64,000 nucleotides of DNA from Symsagittifera roscoffensis (lineage: Eukaryota; Xenacoelomorpha; Acoela; Convolutidae), in NCBI RefSeq assembly GCF_963678635.1, contig NC_087069.1:49619892-49683891 (forward strand), written 5' to 3'. Below are positions 44,491 through 55,321 of this stretch, in pieces; position 1 is the stretch's first letter; each line of letters opens with the position of its first letter. Below the pieces are notes generated by a model that searched no databases, had not been told where the DNA came from, and saw only the letters and a program-made list of their open reading frames with translations. The position numbers were made by a program, and so were the translations under genes.

Positions 44491-46062
44491 TTTTTACGAC
44501 ATCATGACTACGGAGTCGAACCCACTTGACACAGCTCCGGGCTGCATGCCCATTCTAGAGTACCGGTGGTACGGTTCAGCGGGAAGGTGTAAACCTTCCG
44601 GTTGTACCGTGATAGCTTTTTAAGAAAACTTGAGAAAACTTTCGTGTATGCTCTCCGAGCGAGGCCTGGATAACCGAGTAAAGGGGGGTAACTAGGGGGA
44701 CAAAAACAAAAGCAAAAAGACAAAAAGCGAAATAAAAACAAGAAAAAAGTATGGAAAAAGGAACAAAAACCAAAAAACAAAAAATACAGTGATTTTGATA
44801 CCAGATTAGTTGGGTCAAACTTTTATATTAATTAAATAGTATGCCCATACTGTTTTATAAGACCGATCGTTTCGATCAATCTAGCAATCTAAACCAGTGA
44901 CTTCAATAAGGTGCCCGAGTGGGGGGCGTTGTTAAGGGTTTTCAGTTAGCTTGCAACCTAGCCGGACCACTAGGAGACTTGACTGGAAAAGGTGACCAGC
45001 CGAGTGGGAAAGTGGTTCACAAGGACAGAACTCGACCACTAGGAGACTTGACTGGAACAGGTGACCAGCCGAGTGGGAAAGTGGTTCGGAAGAACTGAGC
45101 TGAATCACTAGGAAACTTGACTGGAAGAGGTGACCAACCAATTGGGAAGGTGGTGCTGGTGTCAAGTGCAGCGCACGTCAAGGGGACAACCAGCACGGGA
45201 TAACTACAACAAGAAGAGGACGCACTGGGGTGTTCTCAAGTTGGGCAAACGGGTATCGTTAAAATCCACATTACATTATAGGAAATAAGTGTCAAATTGG
45301 ATAAGCGGAGCCCCACTATTTTGAGGAAGTTTTTACACAAACAGGCCTGGAAAACGGTTCTACGGTTTTCTCTTAATAGGTTTAGTACCCGCCGCTTAAG
45401 GTAATTTTTGGTTTAAGAGGGTGGCTAAAGAGGGGGGAGGTTAGAAGGGGGGCTGGCTAGGTTAGAGGTTGGCGGTTGTAAATTGTAAAAAGGGGGGGAC
45501 ACGTTAGAGTAAAAATATTTGTTCGGCATCGTCGATTTAGTTACATTAGATACTTATACGCGTTGGTTATAAGAAGCGGATATCCAAATTTAACATTGAG
45601 TTAAGGTAGGTACCCTGGTCGGATCGGTAGGGGGGAAAGGACATAGACAGTTTTTGTGATACCCCATAAGATCGCTAGCAGAAGGGAGGAAAACGCGTGG
45701 CAATCGGTTACCAGACATTTTTTTGGACAAAGATTGACATTTATCAATCTTGAACTTTAGGTGGGTTCATTTCTCTGTTTTTGAAATTTTTCCTTTTCAA
45801 ATTTATACGTTTTGGTGAATATTTTTTGTTGGAATATGAACAAACAGGTGATCACAAGATACCTGCGAGGAAATTAGGGTTTCAAATAGCCTGAAACAAC
45901 GAGAGGGAGATAAATACAGGGGGGTCAGTATTTGGGTTTTGGCCATTAAGATAGGGATTTTGGAAATTTTTTTACTAGAGCTCAAGTGGTGGTACACGGT
46001 ACAGTGGTTCAAGAGTCCCCACAACGAGGAAGAAGAGATCCTATATCCAGACACTTAGTGAC
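44491..46062 (+). other. 5' leader of right A copy, structured part
   Basis: Non-coding. Contains a perfect 7-bp hairpin GGAAGGT-GTAA-ACCTTCC nested in a longer GGTAC...GTACC stem (about 44570-44612), then CCGTGATAGCTTTTTAAG, conserved in all three leaders. On the opposite strand at 44511-44522 there is a tRNA B-box-like GGGTTCGACTCC. The 69-bp repeats lie at 44967-45160. Confidence 0.55.
44967..45160 (+). repeat. 69-bp tandem repeats in the leader, right A copy
   Basis: Units start at 44967, 45036 and 45105 (CCACTAGGAGACTTGACTGG), period 69 bp, three units, the last diverged. Same unit as at 14958-15212. One unit in the right copy has point changes that put a stop into the element-sense frame. 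Confidence 0.85.
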
Positions 46063-46709
46063 AAGTCTTGGGACAGTACCGAAGAAGTCTTGGGACATTG
46101 CAGTCTGGGGACAGTCTTAGAGCAATACGGTCTTGGGACAGTCTTGGGACAGTGCAGTCTTCGGACAGTCTTGGACCAGTTTTGGTACGAAACAGTCTTG
46201 AAACACTGGTCTTGGGAGAGTAGTATTGGGACAGTAGTCTTGATACAGTGGTCTTGGGACAGTGGTCTTGGGACAGTGGTCTTGGGACAGTGGTCTTGGG
46301 ACAGTGATCTTGGGACAGTGGTCTTGGGACACTAGTCTTGGGACAGTAGTCTTGGGACAGTAGTGTTTGGACAGTGGTCTTGGGACACTGGTATTGGGAC
46401 AGTGGTCTTGGGACAGTGGTCTTGGGACAGTGGTCTTGGGACAGTGGTCTTGGGACAGTGGTCTTGGGACACTAGTCTTGGGACAGTAGTCTTGGGACAA
46501 AAGTCTTGTGACAGTACTCTTGGGACAGTAGTCTTGGGACAGTAGTCGTGGGACAGTAGTCTTGGGACAGTAGCCTTGGGACAGTAGTCTTGGGACAGTA
46601 GTCTTGGGACACTAGTCTTAGGGCAAGGGTCTTGGGACAGTGGTCTTGGGACACTAACAAGCAGTACTGGGACAGCACTGAATAGTCTTGGGACAGTAGA
46701 GAGGAAATC
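46063..46709 (+). repeat. Leader minisatellite, GTCTTGGGACAG unit, right A copy
   Basis: About 40 imperfect units, mostly the 14-mer CTTGGGACAGTGGT or CTTGGGACAGTAGT. It lies directly upstream of gag. Inverted partner of 13086-13765. Reading frames in it are artefacts of the repeat. Confidence 0.9.
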
Positions 46710-46978
46710 TTGGAACAGTATAAAGAAGGGGGTGACGGTACTAAAGAGTACTAAGACAGGTTGAAGTAACCAATCGCAAAATCAAATTTTCTATCCAGTC
46801 CTAAAGATCCGGTACTGTAGGGATCAAGAACATATAGAATTTTCAAAAAACTCAGGAAACGTTGTTTTTAGTAAATTGTAAATTTCTTTTTATCAGTTTT
46901 GTCAAAAGAGGTTTTAACATTAGAGTAGAATTTTGTAGATAGTAATACTGTAAATAGGAACAATTGTTAATAAAAATA

Positions 46979-49029
46979 ATGAGACGGAGCAGGGTACCGG
47001 TGGCTGAAAAAAGATCTACTGAAGCGAAGACAAAAACTAACTCGTCGCTACGTAAAACGACATCAATGGGTCCAAAGATAACAAAGAAAAACTTTTCAGC
47101 TAGCATGGTCAACACGAGGAGTAATACAGAGAACAGAGCAAAAGAGGGCACGGAAGGGAAACAAGCAAACCTACCATCGAGATTGAACTAGAGACACCGG
47201 ATCAAAGTGTGGATGAGGTGGGAAAGAAGACGACAGAGTCAACTCCGATGCAGAATGCGGAAGAACCTAATCCAAAGTCCATGGAGTTCTCACCGATAGA
47301 CAAGGTGGAAGACACAACAGGCAACACGCCAGAAACGGTGAAGGACGAGTCTCAAGCAAAAAGAACGTCTTTTACTGAAAGATTGGCGATAATGGTCGGA
47401 ATGAAGTCGAGAGACGCAGCAGTGGAGGAGACGAAAGCCGAGAAAGGCAAAACATTCGGAACAGTTTCCACGAGAACGACAGACACCGACCAACACGAGG
47501 ACCAGATCAGACCGGGAACAGCGACCAACAACAAGACAACCTGTCCCAACAACTGTCCCGACATCAGGACAACAACGGAACATGGAACAGCTATTCTTGA
47601 GCTAGGTGATTTGATGGCGAAGCTAGATCAGATAGACGAGAAACTGAAGCACAGCGAAGAGGAAAGAGATGTGATAAGGAAGGAAATAAGAAACAACAAA
47701 CATGAATACCTGGACAGCTATTTCCATCTAACGAGAGCGACATAGGAAATGCTTCAGCAGATGTCGGACAAAATAGATACAACTGATGAAGAGCGAGACA
47801 AGAACATCAGAAAAGACATGCGAGAAATGAAGCAGCGATATGACGCAGTGAATAGCCAGTTGGGGAGTTTGGAAACGAGAATGGACACGATGAGTAGTTA
47901 CCAGGCTGAGAGCTCATGTGCAATACAGACAAAGTCAGACGCCATCTTGAGGAATTCAACGCCACAAGACAGGCCAGCATTCTTGAGGAATTCAACGCCA
48001 CAAGACAGGCCAGCAGCGGAGCGGATGCAAGGCAATAGAGTTGACTTTGTGGATTCACAACGGAACAAATGGCAGTCAATATCGTAACCAGTACCAAGGG
48101 ATGCTGTGAGTACAGCACCAGGGGGGGCCAAAGCGGTTATGAAAAGTAAAACAGCGAACACAACCAGTGGTCCAGGGGACTCCACGACTCACAACAACGT
48201 GGGACCGGATGTCATGACATGGGCACGCACCTGGGAAATGATTAACAGGACACTGGAAGCCTTCGCCACAAGGAACACCGACTCGAGTGACAGAGGAAGC
48301 AACAAATCCAGGAAAACTTTCAAGAAACCGAAAGAATTCAAAGATGATTCAGACGGGTGCATTGACATTTGGGTAGAAGTCATGAGGTTGCATTTGGAAC
48401 AAGACAACTTGAACGATGAGAGGCAAGCATGCACAGCGATACTGAGCAACTTGGAAAGCACGGCATTGAAATGCGTGGTTGCGAAGAGGGAAGATGAACG
48501 CGACACAGTGGATAAAATCTTCGAATTATTGTTAAATCGATTCGGGTCAGGCATGAAGGGTCATCAAGCGATGATGCGATTTGAAAAGAGAAGGCAAAGG
48601 GACGATGAGTCGATAGACAGGTTCCTAGATGACCTTGAGAGCTTGAGACGTAGGAGTGACCAGGAAAAATCTACCAATAGGAGGAACTCCAGCATCGCCT
48701 CAAAGTTCATTGATGGGGTAAAGAAGGATGACTTGAGAACAATGTTAGCAACATACTATAGATTGTCGAAAGACAGTGCACCAACTCCAGAAGAGATGAG
48801 GCAGAAGTCAAGAGAATACATGCTAATGAAATCCAAGAAATACCCGTACTCAGATAGCAGGAATACGCAAGGGGGGAGTCAACCACAAAGGTCGTTATGG
48901 TACAAGCCCAGAGATGACATGGACAAACGTAGATCATGCGCGAACTGCGGGTCAGCTGACCATCATGTGGTGGATTGCACACACAGGGCACGAAGAGTTT
49001 GGGATATGCACCCGATGAGGAAGATATGA
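46979..49029 (+). pseudogene. gag: Gag, right A copy
   Basis: The N-terminus (46979-47191, basic) is in a different frame from the rest. From 47209 one frame runs to 49029 with only a TAG (47743) and a TAA (48085). It contains acidic N-terminal regions, a helical coiled-coil-like stretch (47600-47900), the retrotransposon gag capsid (LNRFGSGMKGHQAMMRFEKR near 48535) and a knuckle CANCGSADHHVVDC. Gag forms the particle and packages RNA. A 36-bp tandem duplication at 47946-48017 repeats LRNSTPQDRPA. Confidence 0.85.
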
Positions 49030-52000
49030 GCCAGATGGAGGAACACGAGTTCTATAGTGGCTTGATCATCAAAATAGGTGCAAGATGCTTCTTCTGCAAC
49101 CAAGAGGGACACTTCAGGATGGACTGTCCATTGTTCTGGGAGGCAGTCAAGAATCAGAGTCATCCAAAACACAAGTTGGCGTTAGCAGTGGTACAGAACC
49201 AGAGAAATAGACAAGGTGAATTTGAAACAAAAAATCTGGAAACATCAAGTGCGGAACTGCCAACGAAAACAGTGAAAGCTGTAACGCAAGTTAATAATGC
49301 AAAAGAGGCCACGGCCAGGAACGCCCTAGAGATAAATTATGAGAAGGCGGCGGCGGAAGCTATCAATAAAGTGAGACAGGACCTGGCGGCGAAAGAAATA
49401 GAACAACGACTGAAGCAAGAGATCGAAAGACAGAAAATGAACGAGGCATTGGGTTGCTCGCAATCAATACCAGAGGCTGTAGCGGGGTCGACTAAAAATG
49501 GAAACTGCAACACTGTAAGGATGGTGACGGGGAAGCCATTCGGTATAACAAAGATCGGGGCAAGAATAATGTCAATAATCACCGTGGGCGGCCATGAGGT
49601 AACGAGAAACTTGAGCGAACCAAGTGACCAGACAATAATGCACATTGATGTGCACGCAGATAACTTGAGTGGTATAAGCCCACAAACGACTTCTAGAGCA
49701 TTGAGGGCACTACTCACGAGAGGGGGTAGCAAGTCAGTCCGAGTTGATAACAGGTATACAGAAGCTTGTGGTCCGCATGAGGTGATGCTAAAAATAGATG
49801 GGATCAACATCTATACGAAAACAATAATAACATGTGATGAAGATCTAATAGGGCAAATCTACGTGGGAAAAGAAGAGTTGAAAGTGAGATCGATTGGACA
49901 CCGCGCCATGCTTGAGGAAGATGCAATGCATATCGGGACAGAGGCAGATGTATCAGCACATGTGCTCGACATAAGTGGCAAGAAGACTCAGTTACGTGGG
50001 TTACTTGATACGGGAGCGGTCTTGAGTGTCATACCAATCGAAACTTGGGAACGAATGGGCCTCAACAAAAACGATTTGATAGACTCAAGAATACGGTTGT
50101 CAGCTGCAAACAAAGGGGCGCTGCGGGTGTTGGGCAGTACGCCGATAATAGCCCTAAATCTGGGGGAACGCAACCTGTGGATGAGCTTTCTTGTGGTAGA
50201 AAACCTAGATGAGTCTGACCAATGCATTTTAGGCAGAGACTTCATCAGGAACTTTGATGTAACGATTGATCTAAACAACGTAATGTTCAGGATCCGGAAC
50301 CCGGATAGGAGGTACGCAATTAAACCGGTAAATTTAATAATGGCAAATGAGAACAAAGCTCCGGTATTTTTGAGTAGAAGAGTGGGGCTAAAGGCGAACG
50401 AAAGGGCGATCGTAAGCTTACGAATGAAAAATTACAATGAACTAAGTGACAACAAGCAGGTATGCATAGTCCCAAATCCAAATAGTCAAAGTGCTGCTGT
50501 TTTAGGAAGATCCTTCCCGATAACGAAGAGCGGTCTCTGCGTCAGTGTCTTGTTTAATACTCTTGACATACCAATCACGATACAGAGGGGGAGGAAAATG
50601 GGATATGCTTTGCCCGTAAAAACTCGATATGAAATGACTGAAAACCAAAAACAAAATGAAGTTGTTGATTGTCCCAATCATAGGGACAAAACTTGTATCT
50701 TGAGACGATTGAAGAAAATAAAAGGTTCATCAGGTCTTGTGAAGTCACTTAAGTCAGAGACAGACGATGGGCTATCGAGCTGTTCGAATTTCCCGGAACG
50801 GCCCACACTAGATGAAATGCAGAGTGATAAACCGGTCCTACCGGAGATTGAACATTCAAGAGGCAAGTTAACGGACGAACAGCTCGAAGCCATCAAGGAC
50901 GTACTAGAACGGAACGAAGAAGTTTTTTCAAGACATAAGGCAGACATCGGGTGTTGTAATTTTGTTGAGCATGAAATAGAACTTAAGGAGAACGCAATAC
51001 CGCACAGGGAGGGGGCGAGGCGCATGACCCCACACAAATCGGATGCGTGTAGAAAAGAGATCGAAACGCTACTAGAGTATGATATGATAGAACCATCCAA
51101 ATCACTGTGGGCGTGTGGAGTAGTGATGGCCAAAAAGAAAGGCGACCAGTTGAGGTTTTGTTGTGACTTTCGATACCTGAACTCGGTCACGGTGAAGGAT
51201 GCCGAACCCATACCTAGGATTGATGAGAACCTCTCGAAGTTAGGTGATGCAAAAATTTTTACGACTCTTGATTTAGGTTCGGCCTTTTGGCAGGTACCAC
51301 TCAGGAAGCAGGACAGGGACAAGACAGGGTTTGCCTGCGAGTTGGGTCTGTTTCAATGGAAACGGATGCCGTTCGGTCTTTGCAATGCCACTGCCACATT
51401 TCAGTGGTTGATGGCACACGCGCTGATAGGTGTGACGAAGAAGTACGGCAATCTGGTAATGTGCAATGTGGATGACGTGGTAATAGCAACACCCACACTG
51501 GAAGACCACAAAGAGAGACTTGACGAGGTGTTTGCGTGTATGAAGAGGTCAGAGCTAAAGTGCAAACCATCAAAGTGCGAGATACTCAAGGATTCGATAA
51601 AATACTTGGGCAGGATGGTGGACAGACACGGCATCAGACCAGATCCAGACGCAGTAGAAGCAGTTCTAACTTGGAAATCGCCAAAAACTGAACACCAATT
51701 GATGAGCTTCCTGGGTTTTGCAAATTACTACAGAGAATTCATCAAAGGCAATGCAGACAAGGTTTACCCGATACAACAGTTAATGAGACACACGGGCAAG
51801 AAGTTCACGTGGAACAACGCAGCAGAAGAGTCATTCCAGAGAATAAAGAAAGAGTTGTGCGAGGCACCAGTACTAGGGATGCCAACAGAGAAAGGGATGT
51901 ACGTGCTGGATACGGATGCGTCGGTAGTAGCGATTTCTGGAATTCTCCATCAGGAACAAGAGTGGAACGGGAAAACAGTCTTGAGACCAATAGCGTACGG

Positions 52001-52547
52001 GAGAAAAGTCCTAAGTGGCACGGAAATGAAGTACGGGGCACCGAAAGCGGAGATGTTCGCGGTGGTCACCTTTGTCGAGGAATATAGAGCATACCTAGGC
52101 AGCGAGCCATTCAAGCTGCGAGTCGACAACAGGGCATTAAGCTGGCTGAAAACGTACTCAATGGACCAAAGTTACATTGGGAGGTGGATAGTTCGCCTGG
52201 ATGGATACAACATGATAATTGAGCATAGAACACGAGACAAACATCAAAACGCTGACAGCATGAGTAAGAAGACGGAGTTCTACGAGAGACAGGAACAGAG
52301 GGAGGCAGATAGACCTGAGATCAAGGATGGCTTCTGCTTCTTGGACAAGGAAATGTACGACGGTCTTCCACTCACGAGATGGTTGGACAAATCAGGCAAA
52401 CCAATAGAAGATCACCCCGAATTACCAAAAGAAACTCCGGAGAAAACAATATTGAAAAAGAACCGAGGGATGCCGATAGGGATAATGCTCAAGTCAAAGA
52501 TTGTGAGGGAGACGCTCAAAGCAAAAGCTATGATCTTAACCAGGTAG
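48975..52547 (+). CDS. pol: Pol: zinc knuckle, protease, RT and RNase H, right A copy
   Basis: 1,190 codons open, overlapping gag by 55 bp in the -1 frame, so expression by -1 frameshift is likely. Order: knuckle CFFCNQEGHFRMDC (about residue 37), helical region, retropepsin LLDTGAVLSVIP (about 345) and CILGRDFIRNFD, spacer with SSCSNFPERPT, RT (FTTLDLGSAFWQVPL, FGLCNATATF), RNase H (VLDTDASVVAIS, AEMFAVVTF, LRVDNRALSWL). The RT active box reads CNVDD where B has YVDD, so Tyr is replaced by Asn. This would probably reduce or abolish activity. Confidence 0.95.
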   Translation: MHTQGTKSLGYAPDEEDMSQMEEHEFYSGLIIKIGARCFFCNQEGHFRMDCPLFWEAVKNQSHPKHKLALAVVQNQRNRQGEFETKNLETSSAELPTKTVKAVTQVNNAKEATARNALEINYEKAAAEAINKVRQDLAAKEIEQRLKQEIERQKMNEALGCSQSIPEAVAGSTKNGNCNTVRMVTGKPFGITKIGARIMSIITVGGHEVTRNLSEPSDQTIMHIDVHADNLSGISPQTTSRALRALLTRGGSKSVRVDNRYTEACGPHEVMLKIDGINIYTKTIITCDEDLIGQIYVGKEELKVRSIGHRAMLEEDAMHIGTEADVSAHVLDISGKKTQLRGLLDTGAVLSVIPIETWERMGLNKNDLIDSRIRLSAANKGALRVLGSTPIIALNLGERNLWMSFLVVENLDESDQCILGRDFIRNFDVTIDLNNVMFRIRNPDRRYAIKPVNLIMANENKAPVFLSRRVGLKANERAIVSLRMKNYNELSDNKQVCIVPNPNSQSAAVLGRSFPITKSGLCVSVLFNTLDIPITIQRGRKMGYALPVKTRYEMTENQKQNEVVDCPNHRDKTCILRRLKKIKGSSGLVKSLKSETDDGLSSCSNFPERPTLDEMQSDKPVLPEIEHSRGKLTDEQLEAIKDVLERNEEVFSRHKADIGCCNFVEHEIELKENAIPHREGARRMTPHKSDACRKEIETLLEYDMIEPSKSLWACGVVMAKKKGDQLRFCCDFRYLNSVTVKDAEPIPRIDENLSKLGDAKIFTTLDLGSAFWQVPLRKQDRDKTGFACELGLFQWKRMPFGLCNATATFQWLMAHALIGVTKKYGNLVMCNVDDVVIATPTLEDHKERLDEVFACMKRSELKCKPSKCEILKDSIKYLGRMVDRHGIRPDPDAVEAVLTWKSPKTEHQLMSFLGFANYYREFIKGNADKVYPIQQLMRHTGKKFTWNNAAEESFQRIKKELCEAPVLGMPTEKGMYVLDTDASVVAISGILHQEQEWNGKTVLRPIAYGRKVLSGTEMKYGAPKAEMFAVVTFVEEYRAYLGSEPFKLRVDNRALSWLKTYSMDQSYIGRWIVRLDGYNMIIEHRTRDKHQNADSMSKKTEFYERQEQREADRPEIKDGFCFLDKEMYDGLPLTRWLDKSGKPIEDHPELPKETPEKTILKKNRGMPIGIMLKSKIVRETLKAKAMILTR

Positions 52548-52826
52548 AGACGGGAGAGGCAAAAATAGACGATGACTTAAAGAGGTTACTCGAGAAACTA
52601 GCAGATGATAAGCCCGTGATCCAAGAAAAGAGCAAAGAGGAACCAGAGGTCACAATACTGCGAAAAAGCGTGATGAAAACAAATCGAAGGTGACTAACTC
52701 TGATGGGAAGGAAGTCGTGCAGTCACTGTTTGAAAAAATCCCGGCCGACATACTTGAGCAGACTCGGGTTAGGAAAAAGAGAGTGGAGTTCAAGGAAGAG
52801 GCTGAATACCTGGGACTAGGTGTGAA
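52548..52826 (+). pseudogene. pol: Linker between RNase H and integrase, right A copy
   Basis: The pol frame ends at a TAG (52545-52547); an overlapping frame 52379-52693 continues with a charged linker (DDDLKRLLEKLADDKPVI), and a third (52690-52881) leads to the integrase frame, which is again that of pol. Small compensating indels explain this. Shorter than the linker of B. Confidence 0.55.
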
Positions 52827-54085
52827 ATGTGGGATGAGGACTCGGACGAGAGCAGCGACAATCAAGATAGTCTCTGCATGATATTGGCAGAAGAGAGGAT
52901 TATACACCGCGACAGGGAATTACAAACAGATCCGTCCTCAGGAACGTACAACTTGGACGTACAGGAAGTACGAGGAGGTGAAGAACTTGAAAGAATTGCA
53001 GTTTCGAGGAAACCATTCAGGGAACTATCTTGCAACTCAAAAGTCAGAACAAATCTGGTGCCAGAAGATGATATGAAGATCGTAAAGAGGATAGTATGCG
53101 TGAAGCTGAATGACGACATCCACAAGCCTGGGGAAATGAATGGACAAATCATGGCACTGAAGGAACATTTCAAGGCGAGATATAGGCTGTCGGACCTGAT
53201 AAGAGCCCAGAAGAATGACAAGATGACAAGTAACCTCTCCAAATGGATCCGAATGGGGTCCAAGGAGAAAGGGGAACTTGAAGAAGACAGCTACAAGATC
53301 CTAAGCATGTTCTACAAAGAAAGGAAAGATTTACTCTATCACACAGCTGATGGGGTGGTAGCATGCAAGAGAAAAGACGAGGAGAAGATATTACACAAGC
53401 ACAACCTCATCATATTACCACAATTGTATCAGACAAAGGTGCTGTTCAGATCGCACGATCAGATGGGGCACCAGGGGATAGACAAGGTGCAACAAAGAAT
53501 ACTTCACAGGTTCGATTGGCCAGGATTGAGGAAAGCTTGCGAGAGGTGGGTGAATGCACGCCTGGCATGTCTGCAAGTGAAAGACCCAAGGAAGATGAAA
53601 TTCCCACTCAAGTCGGTGGAAAGCTCGGAATTTAATGAAGTGGTGCAGATAGACCATCAAAAGATCTGCATGACTGAGTCGGGGTATAACCAAATACTGG
53701 TTGTAATTGACCACTTCACGAAGCTGGCAGAAGCGGTGCCGTGTCAAACAGCTTCGGCAGAGGAGACTTGTGACCACTTGATAACCCATTGGATATCGAG
53801 GTATGGTTGTCCAATGACTTTTCAGTCAGACAAAGGCAAGGCCTTTGTGGGGGACTTGACTAAAGAATTAATGAAGAGATCACACATTGCTCAAGCACAC
53901 TCAACGACTTACCATCCTCAGACCAACGGGCTGGTAGAGAGACAGAATAGAACGTTGGTGAATATAATGAGGGTATACTGCTCAAGGTACATGACAGACT
54001 GGGATAAGTATCTGCCGCAAGTCGTAGGGGCATACAACAGTACTCAACACTCAACAACGGGCATCAGTCCTTTCATGATGTTGAC

Positions 54086-54132
<47 letters not shown>

Positions 54133-54143
54133 AATGCCCCTGA
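52827..54143 (+). CDS. pol: Integrase, right A copy
   Basis: 438 codons. HHCC-type zinc domain (RSHDQMGHQGIDKV...KACERWVNARLACLQ), catalytic core with VVQIDHQKICM, FQSDKGKAFVGDL and LVERQNRTL (D,D,E all present; the Asn of the usual SDNG is Lys). Inserts element DNA into the genome. After FMMLTG the frame runs into a (GA)n microsatellite and ends, so the C-terminal domain is in the next frame (54134). Confidence 0.9.
54091..54131 (+). repeat. (GA)20 microsatellite inside the integrase frame
   Basis: 41 bp of pure GAGAGA after ATGTTGACAGGCA. It encodes an Arg-Glu run and leaves the C-terminal domain out of frame. In B this region is deleted. Likely an expansion of a short GAGAGA present in the original coding sequence. 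Confidence 0.95.
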
Positions 54144-55321
54144 CATTCTTTTACCCGGAATATAAAGGGAAGAGGACGTCGCCTCAAGCTTACGTGAAAT
54201 TAGCGATCAGGAGACAGCAGGAAATAAACGAGCTATGCAGGAGGAACACTGTGCAAGCACAAATGAGACAGCGCAAGAAATATGAAGAAAAGATATTACA
54301 GGCGAAGCCATATGAAGTGGGCCAGTACGTGTGGGTTTTCCAGAATGTCATACCGCCCGAAGGAACTAAGAAACTACTCAAGAAATGGAGGGGACCATTC
54401 ATGATAACGGAAGTACATCAACAAGGACGGTTTTACCGCTTGAGTAATGGGCGAGCAGCACATTATGAAAATCTGAAGCCTCATGTCCCATCCCCAGAGG
54501 ACTGGTGTATACCAAAGGACATGGAGGGACTCGAGTACCTACTGGTGGAGCCAGCATGTGAAGTGAACGAAAAAGGCATCAGAGAGATGAATGATGGCAA
54601 TGAGAACTTCAGTTTGGATGACAATGAAAAGATAGAAGCGGACTCTGAAGCGGAATCTTTTGTGGAAGAAGACTGGAACGATCCGGAGCAAGGTGAGGTG
54701 CCAAAGTGGACAGAACCAGACTTATCAATACCAGCGGGGACAAGGAGTGGCAATCGCAAACGAACAGGCATCAGGTACGACAGGTACGGGGACGATTTCC
54801 TGATTGATAAGATACAGCCCGACGACCTAGGCAGAGAACTACTAGGTGTGGGCGAACTGGCGGCAGATGATGAATGGCAAATCATCAATGATAATGAACA
54901 CTACCCACAGGAAGACTACTCGACACCGGAGCGGGAGATGGATTTGGAACACAGCGAGATAGACAGGAGGGAGTATACGAACCTGAGGATATTAGAATGG
55001 ATGCGCGATGTCAAGAACGGAAGCGACGAAGGACAAAGCATACAACAATTTGACATATCAGCAGGAAATCACATGAAAACGGAGAATCATCTTTTTGGCT
55101 GGACGGCAACAGACAGGCCGCTCGACATTCCGCGAGTTAATTCAGACCCAGCATCATCGACGGGGACGTCGATAAATATTTTTGTCCGGGGAGTGGGGGT
55201 AGGACTTACCCACACCGAAAATTTAATGATAAAGAAACTCAGGGAAGTGAGAGAAACGAGCGGACTGGAACTGGATGTGGAGGAGGCCGAGCCTACCATA
55301 GGACCGAATTTCAAAACGTAG
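54134..55321 (+). CDS. pol: Integrase C-terminal domain and acidic pol tail, right A copy
   Basis: 395 codons. LKKWRGPFMITEVHQQGRFY is the SH3-like/GPY-F-type domain; then an acidic region and GVGLTHTENLMIKK. The frame ends at a TAG (55319-55321) but continues in the same register into the macro-like domain (FEIPIEYSEIILITDSD), so the stop is probably a mutation within one long polyprotein. Confidence 0.8.
   Translation: MPLTFFYPEYKGKRTSPQAYVKLAIRRQQEINELCRRNTVQAQMRQRKKYEEKILQAKPYEVGQYVWVFQNVIPPEGTKKLLKKWRGPFMITEVHQQGRFYRLSNGRAAHYENLKPHVPSPEDWCIPKDMEGLEYLLVEPACEVNEKGIREMNDGNENFSLDDNEKIEADSEAESFVEEDWNDPEQGEVPKWTEPDLSIPAGTRSGNRKRTGIRYDRYGDDFLIDKIQPDDLGRELLGVGELAADDEWQIINDNEHYPQEDYSTPEREMDLEHSEIDRREYTNLRILEWMRDVKNGSDEGQSIQQFDISAGNHMKTENHLFGWTATDRPLDIPRVNSDPASSTGTSINIFVRGVGVGLTHTENLMIKKLREVRETSGLELDVEEAEPTIGPNFKT

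Noticed and set aside
44511-44522. tRNA gene on the minus strand (B-box-like GGGTTCGACTCC)
   Set aside because: No A box, no cloverleaf with correct spacing, and the word is not conserved in B.
46063-46709. Long frames in the GTCTTGGGACAG array as a repetitive protein gene
   Set aside because: Same array as on the left; frames differ between copies and units are not multiples of three.
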